NCBI GenBank assembly: GCA_029948255.1
Contig: JALIZF010001620.1
Coordinates: 1 to 64,000, forward strand
DNA from: Telmatactis stephensoni
Taxonomy: Eukaryota > Cnidaria > Anthozoa > Actiniaria > Isophelliidae
Length of the DNA: 64,000 bases
Direction: 5' to 3'
The position numbers and the translations under genes were made by a program. Shown piece after piece: positions 54,781 through 64,000 of the stretch (position 1 is its first letter; each line of letters starts with the position of its first letter). A model generated the notes under the pieces. That model had not been told where the DNA came from. It worked only from the letters and a program-made list of their open reading frames with translations, and made no database searches.

Positions 54781-55159
54781 ATGGAGGAAAGTGCAAGATT
54801 TGCAAGCAGAACGGACGAAGATATCGAAAAGTTACTGAATGACAAAGAGTCTAAATCCACAAAGAATGCAACAAAACAATTAAGCTGTGAAGATTCTAAG
54901 AGACTTTTGCTTAGAAAAAGGAATTTCTGCCGACTTTGAAGGTCTCAAAAAACAGTTCTATGTAAATGCAAGAAAGCAAGATGGGTCTTTTTACACAAAG
55001 AACACTCTTATCTCAATTAGGTATGGATTATCACGACATCTTGCGAAAGAAACGAAATTCAACATCATCGAGGGCCCTCAATTTTGACCCTCAGAAAACA
55101 AGAAAAGAGAAATATCAGATGCGCACAGGTTAATAAGTCAGATTTGGAATAAAAATGTG
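54781..55159 (+). pseudogene. Crypton-like / DUF3504-type recombinase N-terminal fragment, frameshifted
   Basis: ATG in AAAAATGGAGG opens MEESARFASRTDEDIEKLLN..; at about 54,885-54,890 the frame changes and continues as FCLEKGISADFEGLKKQFYV, then RKQDGSFYTKNTLISIRYGL and SRHL. It breaks at a TGA (55,085) and continues as PSENKKREISDAHRL to 55,159. This order, an acidic start, an alpha-helical core-binding part with 'FY..ARKQDG..Y.K.SL.SIR.GL.RHL', is what I know from Crypton tyrosine recombinases and their domesticated relatives (ZMYM/QRICH1/KCTD1 group) in cnidarians. The catalytic domain is missing. A dead copy truncated by the hairpin that follows. Confidence 0.7.
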
Positions 55160-55210
55160 TGATCATAACTATGCGTTTTGATTGTTCTTTGACAGTTGGT
55201 ATATAACAAA

Positions 55211-55354
55211 ACACTTATTGACTGGGACCTCGGGAAAGCAGTATGTTTTGTGGTCCCTCGACCGCCAATGTTTCCCTCGGCTCCGCCTCGGGAAACATTG
55301 GCGGTCTCGGGACCACAAAACATACTGTTTCCCTCGGTCCCAGTCAATAAGTGT
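55211..55354. repeat. 144-bp near-perfect palindrome
   Basis: ACACTTATTGACTGGGACC at the left and its reverse complement at the right, with all internal blocks mirrored (CGGGAAAGCAGTATGTTTTG / CAAAACATACTG). The loop is only about CTCCGCC. Fold-back MITE adjoining the Crypton fragment. Confidence 0.85.
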
Positions 55355-57826
55355 TAAATGTACAACGACATTTGTTTTACGGTGAACTTTTTGCACTAGT
55401 TCTAATAATAATAAAATAAGTAAAAAAATGATTTTGAACTTATTTCAACCCCACTAATGTGTAAATACAGCTCAAGTTTGGGTCTGGAATTTAATGAAAA
55501 AAATTGACAGGAATAAAAGAAGGAATTTTGCATGCTCTGTCAGTGAACCCTACGAGACCTTAAATGCATGCAGACTGAAAATGCTTAATTCCTTGTTTTC
55601 TTGTAATGTCGAGTGGCTGTTTTTATAGTCACTTAAAACTGTATTATCAGTGTAATCTGGAAGAGACAAGTGGGAGACAAGTATTCACCTAGCTAGTGTG
55701 TCATTCTATTCCACATTAAATAACAAAACAACAACAACAACCACAAAAAAACAAGATATGTCACAAATTTAATATAGTAAAGACAGACACATGAAGATAT
55801 GTTGTTCTGTAATATTCAGGATGTTGAAAAGGTTTAATTACTTGTATCAATTTAAAAAAGGGTTTGGAGATTTTGCTTTATATTTCTGAAAATTATGAAC
55901 CACTACAAAGTCAGTTATGAAATCTGACAGTGAATCTGAATATTAAAATTCACTGTAATAAAGGTCACTGAGCTTACAAGCCCACTATACAAACCAAAAC
56001 CAAAACTTATTTTAAAAATGCTTTTACAATTACCACAGGAAATCCAATTCATTTGAATCAAGAACATAAAAATATTGAAATTGAAATTGGAGCTCTGCTT
56101 TTAGGTAGTAGTTGTTTTGAGTTGTTTTACAATTTCATCTAAAGTCATAATTAGTGGAACCTGCATGGAAGAGAGAATTCTTGTTTTGTGTAAAGACAAC
56201 TATTTATCTGTGTCATTCTATTCTACATAGTACAAAAACCAGATGCCACAATACTGTCAAGACAGAAAAATCTAAATATAATGTTCTGCAATGTTAAATT
56301 GTTTAATTGAAGGATGTTGAAATCAGGTTGAACAGTATTTATGTGAATGAAATCAGTTTGAGGGATTTTTGCATTCTATTTCTGAGAATTATGAACCACT
56401 ACTTCAAAGTCAATTATAAAATCTGACTGAATCTGAATAAGCATCACTATGGTGACTGAGGCTGAAAGCCTTATAATTTTCAGGAGACTGAAGGGCAAGA
56501 AATAAAGCTTGACCTATAATCTTTATTTCGACTTTTACAACAAAATGCAATCTTTGTTTGCCTATTACCACAGGAAGCCCAATTCATTTAAATCAAAAAC
56601 ATCAAAAAATAAAACAAAGTATTTAAAATTATTTTTATATTTAAATGGGAGCTCCGCTATTAGGTAGTACCTAATTTTTATATTATTCTACTATAAGACG
56701 CTTTCAGTAAGGCTCTCAGCAATACATTGTCTTTTGGGATACCTGTGCACCCGGCCTTTGGCCCCCAGATCAGGAGCAGAGTAGGACAAATTCACATGTG
56801 AGCCGCCTAGGGGCGGGAAGGAAAGAAAGTTTTCACACATATATGTCAATGTTCGTCATAGGAGCCCGAACGAATTTTGTAAGTACCACATTTGAGTTTT
56901 AGAGAAGTGTAGATGAGATTTTTGTTTGTAATTTGTATGTAATTTCTCAAGTTGACTTTCTTAATCAAGACTTCATGTACAAACATATAAGTGAAGGATG
57001 TTGTAAAGTGCAAGAATAAATCGAAATCCTGTTGCTCCATTCACCACAAGTATCCTTACACAACGATAAGGCGAAACACATTGGGCACATTTAGGAAAAG
57101 CGACGCGACGAAAAAACAAAACCGCTGACAAATAACTAGCCAACGTTTATAAAGAGAAGCCATAAACAGATTTTAAAAATGGCGTCCTGAGTGTGGCGAC
57201 GTTGTCACGGTAGTCAGTTAATAAACAGCTATGTATAGCGTCGCGTCGCTATATATTTAATATTTCTAACATACCCCATACTTATTACGGCAATATATTT
57301 GAGTGCGTCGGCTTAGTTGGTTAGTGTACGACCTTTAAGCAAGTCGGTCGGAGGTTTTTGCTTCAACAACTCGATATCAATTTTGTTGTTTGAAATATCC
57401 GTCTTCTCCGTGGAGCTGTATTAACAGAGGGTCTGTCTCAGAAGGACTACGAAGGAAATGTTCCAGTGCAACTCACACTCAATAGGTGAGTGCTGGTAAA
57501 GTCAATAGTGAGGGAACTTCGACAAACTTTTATGAATTCGTTGGTCTTGGAGACCAAGTCGACATTAGTCTAGTGTTTAGCTAGGTAAGTTGCTATAATT
57601 TTTAGTGGTTGACTATACCAGATAAGTATAACAGAAGAGTGGGACCGAAGATTAAGAATCCGTGTGTGCCTTTACACAACCCTTCGGCGCCAAATTTGAG
57701 AATCTTAGAATTTGGTTTGAACAAATTCAGTTCGCGCACAAGTAGCTCGAGGCCGAGGGCTTGACGTCACTTTATGTGACACGCGTGTCTTAGTCTCCAG
57801 CTGGTTATAAGTATGAATACGAAGTA
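55355..57826. other. Intergenic DNA with internal near-duplicates
   Basis: Two similar stretches, 55,660-56,060 and 56,160-56,600, share order of blocks (TGTGTCATTCTATTC, AATCTGACTGAATCTGAAT, ACCACAGGAA.CC.AATTCATTT), indicating an old tandem duplication of about 0.5 kb. The palindrome-bearing motif of 3164-3190 recurs at 56,647. No gene recognised. Confidence 0.45.
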
Positions 57827-58170
57827 CACTGTAAAAATGGATTGGTTGATTCTACCAATTAAAATGGTTACAACCATTTCCATTTGGTTGTTTTAACCAT
57901 CAGGTTTTGGTTGCAACAATGTCACCAATACAATTTTGGTTAAAATAACCATTGTAATTGGTAAAAGCCGTACTAATAAAATCCACTACATATAGAAGTA
58001 GGTAGCTTAAGTATAGCACAGCAATAGTAATAGACTTAGTAAAATCCCGCGTTAAATGCCATTCATTCGAGCTCTAGTATCATTTTATGTAACCAATTTG
58101 GTTTTTGTTAAAATTACCATTTTGATTGGTAACAATTCACTACATAGAGAGGTAGAGTATATTCAATATA

Positions 58171-58222
58171 CAGGGCCGTAGCAAGCCTTGAAAAAACAGC
58201 CCCAGTGGGCGCTACGGCCCTG
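58171..58222. mobile_element. 52-bp micro-MITE nested in the CACTG element
   Basis: CAGGGCCGTAGC and GCTACGGCCCTG form perfect 12-bp TIRs around 28 bp, with ATATA on both sides as a likely 5-bp target duplication. The GC-rich hairpin stands out from AT-rich surroundings. Confidence 0.6.
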
Positions 58223-58439
58223 ATATAAGCGTGAAATACACGGAGTCACTGAAATACTGGCAGACTCAGTCAAAAGCGAATATCAGGCCGGAAATGGCAG
58301 TGAGGTATATGAGTATAATGCGTAAAAAAACTTTGTATCAAGAGGTTGATCCTATCTTATATGCAAGAAAAAAATTGCAAAAGGTATCGCTACTTTTTTC
58401 TGAGAAAAAAAGAAAAGAAAAAAATCAAAGTAAAATCAA

Positions 58440-58810
58440 ACTTCCTCTACAAAATCCGAGGAAAACTGGTTGCTACTCTTTAGCAAGTGACCAATGAGAG
58501 CTCTGTATTTTATCATGTGACACATTTGAATCGCTTGGCGGCGAGGCAGCCATTTTCAGTTGAACTGTTGGCGTGGGATATCTTTTGCTTCTCAAATCTC
58601 TTCTTTTTGTGCTAAAATCGCTTATTATTCTTGTGTGATGGAACAAGACAAGCTTAAAAAAGTTTTTCTTTCAAATGGCATTGTTTGAGTGGAAAAACTT
58701 TGATCTTTTATCGCAATTGTCCGAAGAAGAAGCGATCTACAAAATGGCGATTCGAAGCTGGTCTCGTGAAGGACATTAAACATGCTTGATTACTTGAGAA
58801 TGGTAAGTAA
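58440..58810 (+). promoter_or_regulatory. Promoter-like block with start exon, conserved in the inverted second element
   Basis: A stretch with AGTGACCAATGAGAGCTC (reverse-CCAAT type), GAATCGCTTGGCGGCG and ATCTACAAAATGGCG, ending GAGAATG|GTAAGTAAG. The reverse complement of 63,130-63,500 has the same features in the same order with substitutions. This suggests a promoter plus first exon carried by the element family rather than random DNA. Confidence 0.45.
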
Positions 58811-60640
58811 GTTTGCTGTATTTTCGATTTACTTTAGTGGCGCACAAAAACTTTCTCTTCATATCTAATGATTTATACTTGTGAAAGAGCAGAAACAGCA
58901 GAGACTCGTACGTACTGCTGAGCTTGACCATTCTTTGTAGCTTAATACATGTAAGACTTATGTGAAACTTAGCCGGGAACTAATAACTAGCCGCTTGTGA
59001 TTACAGTAAATCAGTGAGACTATAATATTTGACTCCTTTATCGTTCTAGACTTCCTGGACATGATATGAATATTGCCTTCAACTTGTATGAAATTGGTAA
59101 GTGATATATTGCATATGTACTTTAGTTTTCTTGTCATGATCAAGATTTATGAACTTCATGCATGGAACTAAACTGAATTCTATAAATACAATAATTGTAT
59201 TTATTATCCAGCTAATTATTAGCTGGAGAACTGTGTTATCTTCTTTTCTCTGCTACGTTTTTTGTTTTTGTTTTCGAAGCATTGCTATTGTGAGCATTTG
59301 CTCTAGATAAAGAACTATGAGTGAAAAATTCATATTGTTGAGGTTTCCAAGGGGGTCCTTGTTCCTTAAATTTACTGGAATTCCAGGGAAATAGGTCAAA
59401 AATGGCTGTAATCCAGTGGAATTCCAAGAGGATATAAAGCCCAAATTCATTAAAATTTACCTGGAATTTCCAAAGAGGATGGCAATATTTCATGCTGGAT
59501 TTCCATGGGACCAGGGGAGTTAAAACAGACCTCAACAGGGGGAGTGTAGATAAAGATTGGAATAGCCCATTTTCAAGATAAATGATATGGATCAATTTTA
59601 TGAAGATGAGTGCAAAATATTGAATTAGATATTAGGTGTTGCATGTTTGCTCATGATGCTTTTAATTTCTCATTATAGAGTGGTACTCTTGATGATGTTC
59701 AGCCAATGACAGTTTATTTTTGCTGAAGGAATGGTAGCCCATCAAAGCTGTAATTAATTCTGATCAGTTTTTTAAGAAATGTTCAGTACCCAAAAAGTAG
59801 ACAATGCAACAATAATTTTTGAAATTTATAAGTGTATGCAAAGTTTCTTTTTTGTCACAACTGCAAAAAAATTGAAGATTGTTTAGCCAATTGGAGTCAT
59901 ATGTCAATACAATGTCTCATTCCAAAGTGAAAAAATCAAATACATATCTATATAGTGTTCTGAACACCTTTCAATCACAGAAACAAAGTGCTGAATGTCT
60001 TGGAGTCATTGATATACCAGGGTAAGATTTGCATTGCTTATGCTTGCCTTTTGGTGTATGTCTTGCTGAGGCTGTTGACATACTGGCAGCCTTGCTTGAT
60101 ACTCTTTTGTGGCATTTTAGTATATTTGAATCTGTAGTTTTTGTTTAGAGAACAGAACTTGTAGATTATCAGATTTTGTCTTAATGAATTTGACCCTTAA
60201 CTGACATATATATTCAGTGGCTATTGGCTGTATGCATGACAAAATTGAAACTAGCATCTATTTGGTAAAACTATTGGAGTAGATTTTTCATTTGTATTCC
60301 TTGTAAACAATAAGCCCAAAGGGTGATGTAATTTTGACCCCACTCTCCTTACCAGAATCCTTTTCAAGAATTTTTTTATATTCAAGTGTTACAGTGCATT
60401 TCTTATAACTTTTGAAGATTATGTGGAATGCACTGTAAATTCCTTCAAGAATACAAAGTAGTTTTAATTAGTGAACAAAAACTGCTCAAAAGGGTTCTGG
60501 TATAGAGAGAGGGTCAACACGTCATCACTCTTTGGACTTACTGTGACTTGTTTACATATTTATGTCTATAACTGAAGTTGTACACATTAGCCTATATTGT
60601 CATCAGTGTGTCCATACAATAAAAATGTTGATATAACCAA
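58811..60640. other. Interior of the CACTG element, no ORF recognised
   Basis: AT-rich; minus-strand frames at 59,236-59,595 have no known domains. If this is the intron behind the ATG|GTAAGTAA donor, its downstream exon is not evident. Confidence 0.4.
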
Positions 60641-60961
60641 ATGTCTAATTGGTTAATTTAACAGCATAGTTTTACCATTACTAAATGGTTAAATTAACAG
60701 ACTTCAACCAAAAAGAATTGGTTATCTCAGACCCACCATGGGTACCCTTTGAAATTGGTTAAAATGACCACACATTGGGTCAAATTCACCATAGATAATT
60801 GGTAGTTCTTACCTCCAGAAAATGGTAGTTTCAACCATTCCAATTGTTAATTTTGACCAAAACATCTACTGTTTGAAATAACCATTATTTATGTTTACCT
60901 CAGACCCACATTTTTAACCAATTTTACTAGGTTAAAATAACCAGTCCATTTTTACAGTGTA

Positions 60962-61215
60962 TGAATATTTACAAACTTATCCATACCTTTGTCATTGACT
61001 ATTGCCTTGTCCTTATAGACGGTCTATCACAGCAGATTCAACAGTTGCAGGAAAGCCTATATCTTTACAGATCGCTGAGATTTCCAACTATAGTCAACAT
61101 CAAGAAATTGCTCAACGGCAATCAAATCTCGAATACAAAATTTCTTTACGACAACTACTTGGATTGCAGAGAAAGTGGCGAAAATTCTTACCCTTATCTG
61201 GGAGATCTCTACTGC
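60962..61215 (+). other. 254-bp coding-like spacer between the two CACTG elements
   Basis: CCTTGTCCTTATAG at 61,005-61,018 resembles an acceptor, and two plus-strand frames stay open through the spacer: one reading ITADSTVAGKPISLQIAEIS and the other IQQLQESLYLYRSLRFPTIV. Less AT-rich than its surroundings. Could be a host exon trapped between two elements or the true centre of one larger compound element. Confidence 0.35.
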
Positions 61216-61590
61216 TACACTGTAAAAATGGACTGGTTGAAATAACCAATAAAAATTGGTATAACTTTGAGTCCCAGGTAACCAATTATTTATTGGTTAT
61301 ACTAATCTATCTAAATTGGTTATTCCAACCCTAAAGAAATAAGTAAAATCAACCATTTTTAAGGGTTCTTTCAACCAACTGGTGTTGTTTTTCAACCAAT
61401 TGTGATTAAGTTAGCTCAACCAAGCTTAATGGTTGTACTGACCAAAAAGAAATGACAATGTGAATGAGTCCCAGGTAACCAATAATTATGGTTGAGAAGT
61501 CTTGTTTCAACCAATTCAGAAATGGTTACTTTAGCCAATTAAAACATGGTTAATGATTTTGATATAGAAACAACCAATATTATTGTTAAA

Positions 61591-63129
61591 TTACATATCA
61601 CAGGATTGCAGGTTTAAAAACACTTTTATTATAATCAGTTATAGTTATTTTAGACATCAAATTTTATTTAGTGACTACTAGATCATTAAAAAGTTATTCA
61701 TTAGTGTTTTGTTCATAATAGTAGCACTCTAAGAACCTCTAAGGTTAAAATGGGCAATTTAAGTCCCCAATGAACAAGATCCTATAATTTGGCCTGAAGA
61801 TATACACAGGTTCTTATTTGAAAACTAATCAATCTATCTAGTTCTTTATAATCAAGTCAGACTTGGTTAAACTGAAATAAAGACCTTCCTTCACTTACCA
61901 CAGAAAGCACTGGCAGTGAGCTACCAACTACTTGCTGTCAATAAGATCTATGGAATATTTAAAATTTCAGTGATTGCTTTCTGTGATGAGTGGAGAGGGG
62001 CCTTCACTTAGTTTTAAATATACTGTGAACTTTGACATTCAAATGGCAACTGCTTATGGGGATTTTGTACACCTTGTGTGACACACACATGACATTTTTA
62101 AATTTTAATCCAGTTTGATAAATAGCAATAAATTGGCTGCCAAAGTTAGCTGTTTTTCTATAGAAACATTTGAATGTATCTTAGAAAAAGAACCAACTTT
62201 GCCACCAATTACTTTGGTAATATTTATTGAAACTACTTCAAAGTTTCAACTTTTACTAATTTTGGTGTGCTATTATGTTTTTGTTGGATTGGAATATTTA
62301 ACAATGTCACAGTGTGTCACAAATTGGCTAACTGTTGCAGTATCATTATAGTTCTTTTGATCTAAAAGACTAGTAGAACAGTTCAAAAATAATTTATGAA
62401 ATAAATTGGTCAGTGATGTAGAGTACCAGTTGGTTATTGTACCATTGACTGCAATAACTGTTCAACCACAGTAAGACACTGCAATGAGAAACAAAAACAT
62501 GCTGTAACACTCATATCGTGATTGCATCAAACTATATTGGAAAAAGAAATTCACTGATTAGCCTGTAGACTTGACAAGCTATATACTCTATAATACAGTA
62601 CTCAAAATGTTGGACAATTTGTTGTTGAATTGCAAATGTACTAACTTTTGAATGAATTTTTGACAGAATTTGTATTTTTCTGTGATCAGAATGAAAAATC
62701 ACTTACCATAACATTTAATGGTCATCACATGTCCTGTTTCGTCATCGATCTAGAATAAAAATACAGGATAAGTTCAATCAACAGGAGAATTTTCAGCAAA
62801 TTTCAAACTTAAGTTAATCAAAAACAATATTTTTTCAAACATTTAGCTCGTCTCGGGATATGTCGTTACAAGATCCCCAAAGAACGAAGGAAAACTGATC
62901 TTTTTGCCATTTCAGCTTTCGTTTGTCATAAATATTGTTCAGTCATTGAAATATAAACGCAAATTCAAACACGCAAACGGCTTGCAGTTGCAGTCTCATA
63001 CAAAAGCTGATCGACCAGAATGTAGAAGGTTCGGCTAGAAGGCTTCACAATACGAGCTAGCCCAATGCAAATTAATAAATATAAGAAAGAAACTTTCGTA
63101 TGTTACTAAAGTACATCGAAAACAGATTA
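61591..63129. other. Interior of the second CACTG element, no gene recognised
   Basis: AT-rich DNA. A 78-codon hydrophobic frame at 62,115-62,351 lacks a clear start context and relatives. Nothing else supported. Confidence 0.4.
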
Positions 63130-63500
63130 TAATTACTTACCATTGTGAAGAAATGGAGTATTTTTTAAGGAACCGCCATTTTAATTTGTAGCTAGATCGC
63201 ATTGTATCAAGACTTGTTGTAAACCATGCTTTATCTACTTAAACACCGAGCTTTGGAAAGAAAATTCTCCCTAAACTTTAGCTGATCCATGAGACAAGCA
63301 CAATAAGCGATATATTAGTACAAAAGAAGAAAGTTCTGTAGCACATCCTCTCAACTTTCAAAAGTACAACTGAAATGAGGAGCCCCAACGCCGCCAAGCG
63401 GTTCAAACATATCACATGACAACTTACGGAACTCTCATTGGTCAGTTGATAAAACCTCAAGATTAGTTATTAGTTCTCCTCGGTTTTGTAGAGAAAGCTC
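63130..63500 (-). promoter_or_regulatory. Promoter-like block with start exon (inverted copy)
   Basis: On the minus strand: CTCTACAAAACCGAGGAGAA, then GACCAATGAGAGTTCC, then GAACCGCTTGGCGGCG, then TTAAAATGGCGGTTCC and finally CACAATG|GTAAGTAA. It parallels 58,440-58,810. Retention of the CCAAT-type box and donor in two diverged copies is the main evidence for function. Confidence 0.4.
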
Positions 63501-64000
63501 TCTCTTTTATTTTTTAAAATTGTGATTTTATATCGGCGGCTAGTTGGAAAAAATATATATTCTATTGGAAACCATGAAATTGCCAGAAAATGTATATTCT
63601 ATTGGAAAACAGGAAATTAATTGCATGCATCATTTCTGTAAATAAATAAATGGCTCATTAGTCATTATCCTTTTTCATCATCAGCGTTATAAATATAAAT
63701 GTCTTGCGTCTCGAACAGGAATGTCTTTGTGTTTCAATAATGTTTTTTTTTTGTGACCTATGTCTCATGAATTTGTGACCAGTTTAGAATGGTGATTTTA
63801 GTTGGTTGTATCAACCAAACGCATTTGGTCATTTGTACCAACGTGAAATGGTCACAACTTGAACCATTCTTATATATGGTTATTTCTACCAATTTGAAAT
63901 GGCTACAATTTCAAACTGTTTACAATTGGTTGTATCAACCAAAAAATATTTTGTCTTTTCTACCAATGTGAAATGGTCACAAATTCAACCAATTAGTAAT

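Larger units (their letters stand above)
57827..60959 (+). mobile_element. 3.1-kb CACTG-ended TIR element with TGGTT/AACCA subterminal repeats
   Basis: The left end CACTGTAAAAATGGATTGGT and right end ACCAGTCCATTTTTACAGTG are inverted and both flanked by TA. The first and last 300 bp are crowded with TTGGTT and AACCAA/AACCATT motifs in both orientations, typical of subterminal transposase-binding repeats. CACT ends with a short duplication recall EnSpm/CMC-type elements (inference). No transposase frame recognised; an inner block (58,440-58,810) contains a CCAAT-type box, ATGGCG and an ATG|GTAAGTAA donor. Confidence 0.7.
61218..64000 (-). mobile_element. Second CACTG-ended element, inverted, runs off the window
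   Basis: The end CACTGTAAAAATGGACTGGT at 61,218 matches the right end of the first element in opposite orientation. Subterminal TGGTT/AACCA repeats fill 61,218-61,590 and reappear at 63,790-64,000. The promoter-like block lies inverted at 63,130-63,500. The other terminus should lie roughly 100 bp beyond the window, judged from the first copy. No transposase frame seen within. Confidence 0.6.

Noticed and set aside
58231..58497. 88-codon Lys-rich ORF in the CACTG element
   Set aside because: No ATG at the frame opening, A-rich composition explains the Lys bias, and the inverted copy does not keep the frame.

Overview
The window looks like nuclear DNA of an animal, most likely an anthozoan cnidarian (coral or sea anemone). 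It is AT-rich, its genes have introns with GT..AG splice sites and AATAAA signals, coding density is very low, and it carries a CR1/L2-like LINE, a Crypton-type recombinase fragment, many fold-back MITEs and a Polinton-like element. The species guess is inference from repeat types. No tRNA, rRNA or CRISPR locus was recognised, but structural RNA searching by eye is weak.

Layout. 1-8,700: intergenic DNA with simple repeats, dispersed repeats and two long hairpins. 8,723-11,051: a two-exon minus-strand gene for a basic, probably disordered protein, with two similar RFX-box-like dyads upstream. 11,400-21,300: mostly non-coding, with a hairpin MITE and a direct pair of about 670-bp repeats. 21,363-25,725: a two-exon plus-strand gene for a TPR protein whose first exon ends in a 54-bp minisatellite and a Gly-rich tract. 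From inside that minisatellite a unit of about 5.35 kb is present three times in tandem (22,114-27,444; 27,445-40,474; 40,475-45,901). Each unit holds a 4.38-kb inverted-repeat element with two arrays of an 18-bp palindrome (GTGCATAGATCTATGCAC) in opposite orientation, and the gene's last exon lies between the arrays.

The middle unit alone is interrupted by a 7,672-bp Polinton/Maverick-like element (31,447-39,118). It has a 6-bp target duplication (TAGAGG), AG...CT termini and terminal inverted repeats of about 0.3 kb. It carries an FtsK/HerA-type packaging ATPase, a small protein resembling adenovirus pX-type virion proteins, an acidic Cys-rich protein and a small Cys-containing protein. I see no DNA polymerase, integrase, protease or capsid gene, so it looks like a compact satellite of the Polinton/adintovirus group. 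Its left terminal repeat is interrupted by a 2.0-kb fold-back element made of 16-bp repeats; each arm carries a seven-codon start exon followed by GTGAGT. The uninterrupted target is visible in units 1 and 3, so insertion followed the duplication.

45,900-64,000: decayed elements and possible exons. These include an 887-bp TIR element with one ORF (48,756-49,642), a minus-strand LINE remnant (52,146-53,526), a frameshifted Crypton-like fragment (54,781-55,159), several hairpins, and two inverted CACTG-ended elements (57,827-60,959 and 61,218 to beyond the window) that share a promoter-like block ending in ATG|GTAAGTAA. The window is thus two plausible host genes in a nested-transposon landscape, with the Polinton-like element and its nested fold-back as the main novelty.
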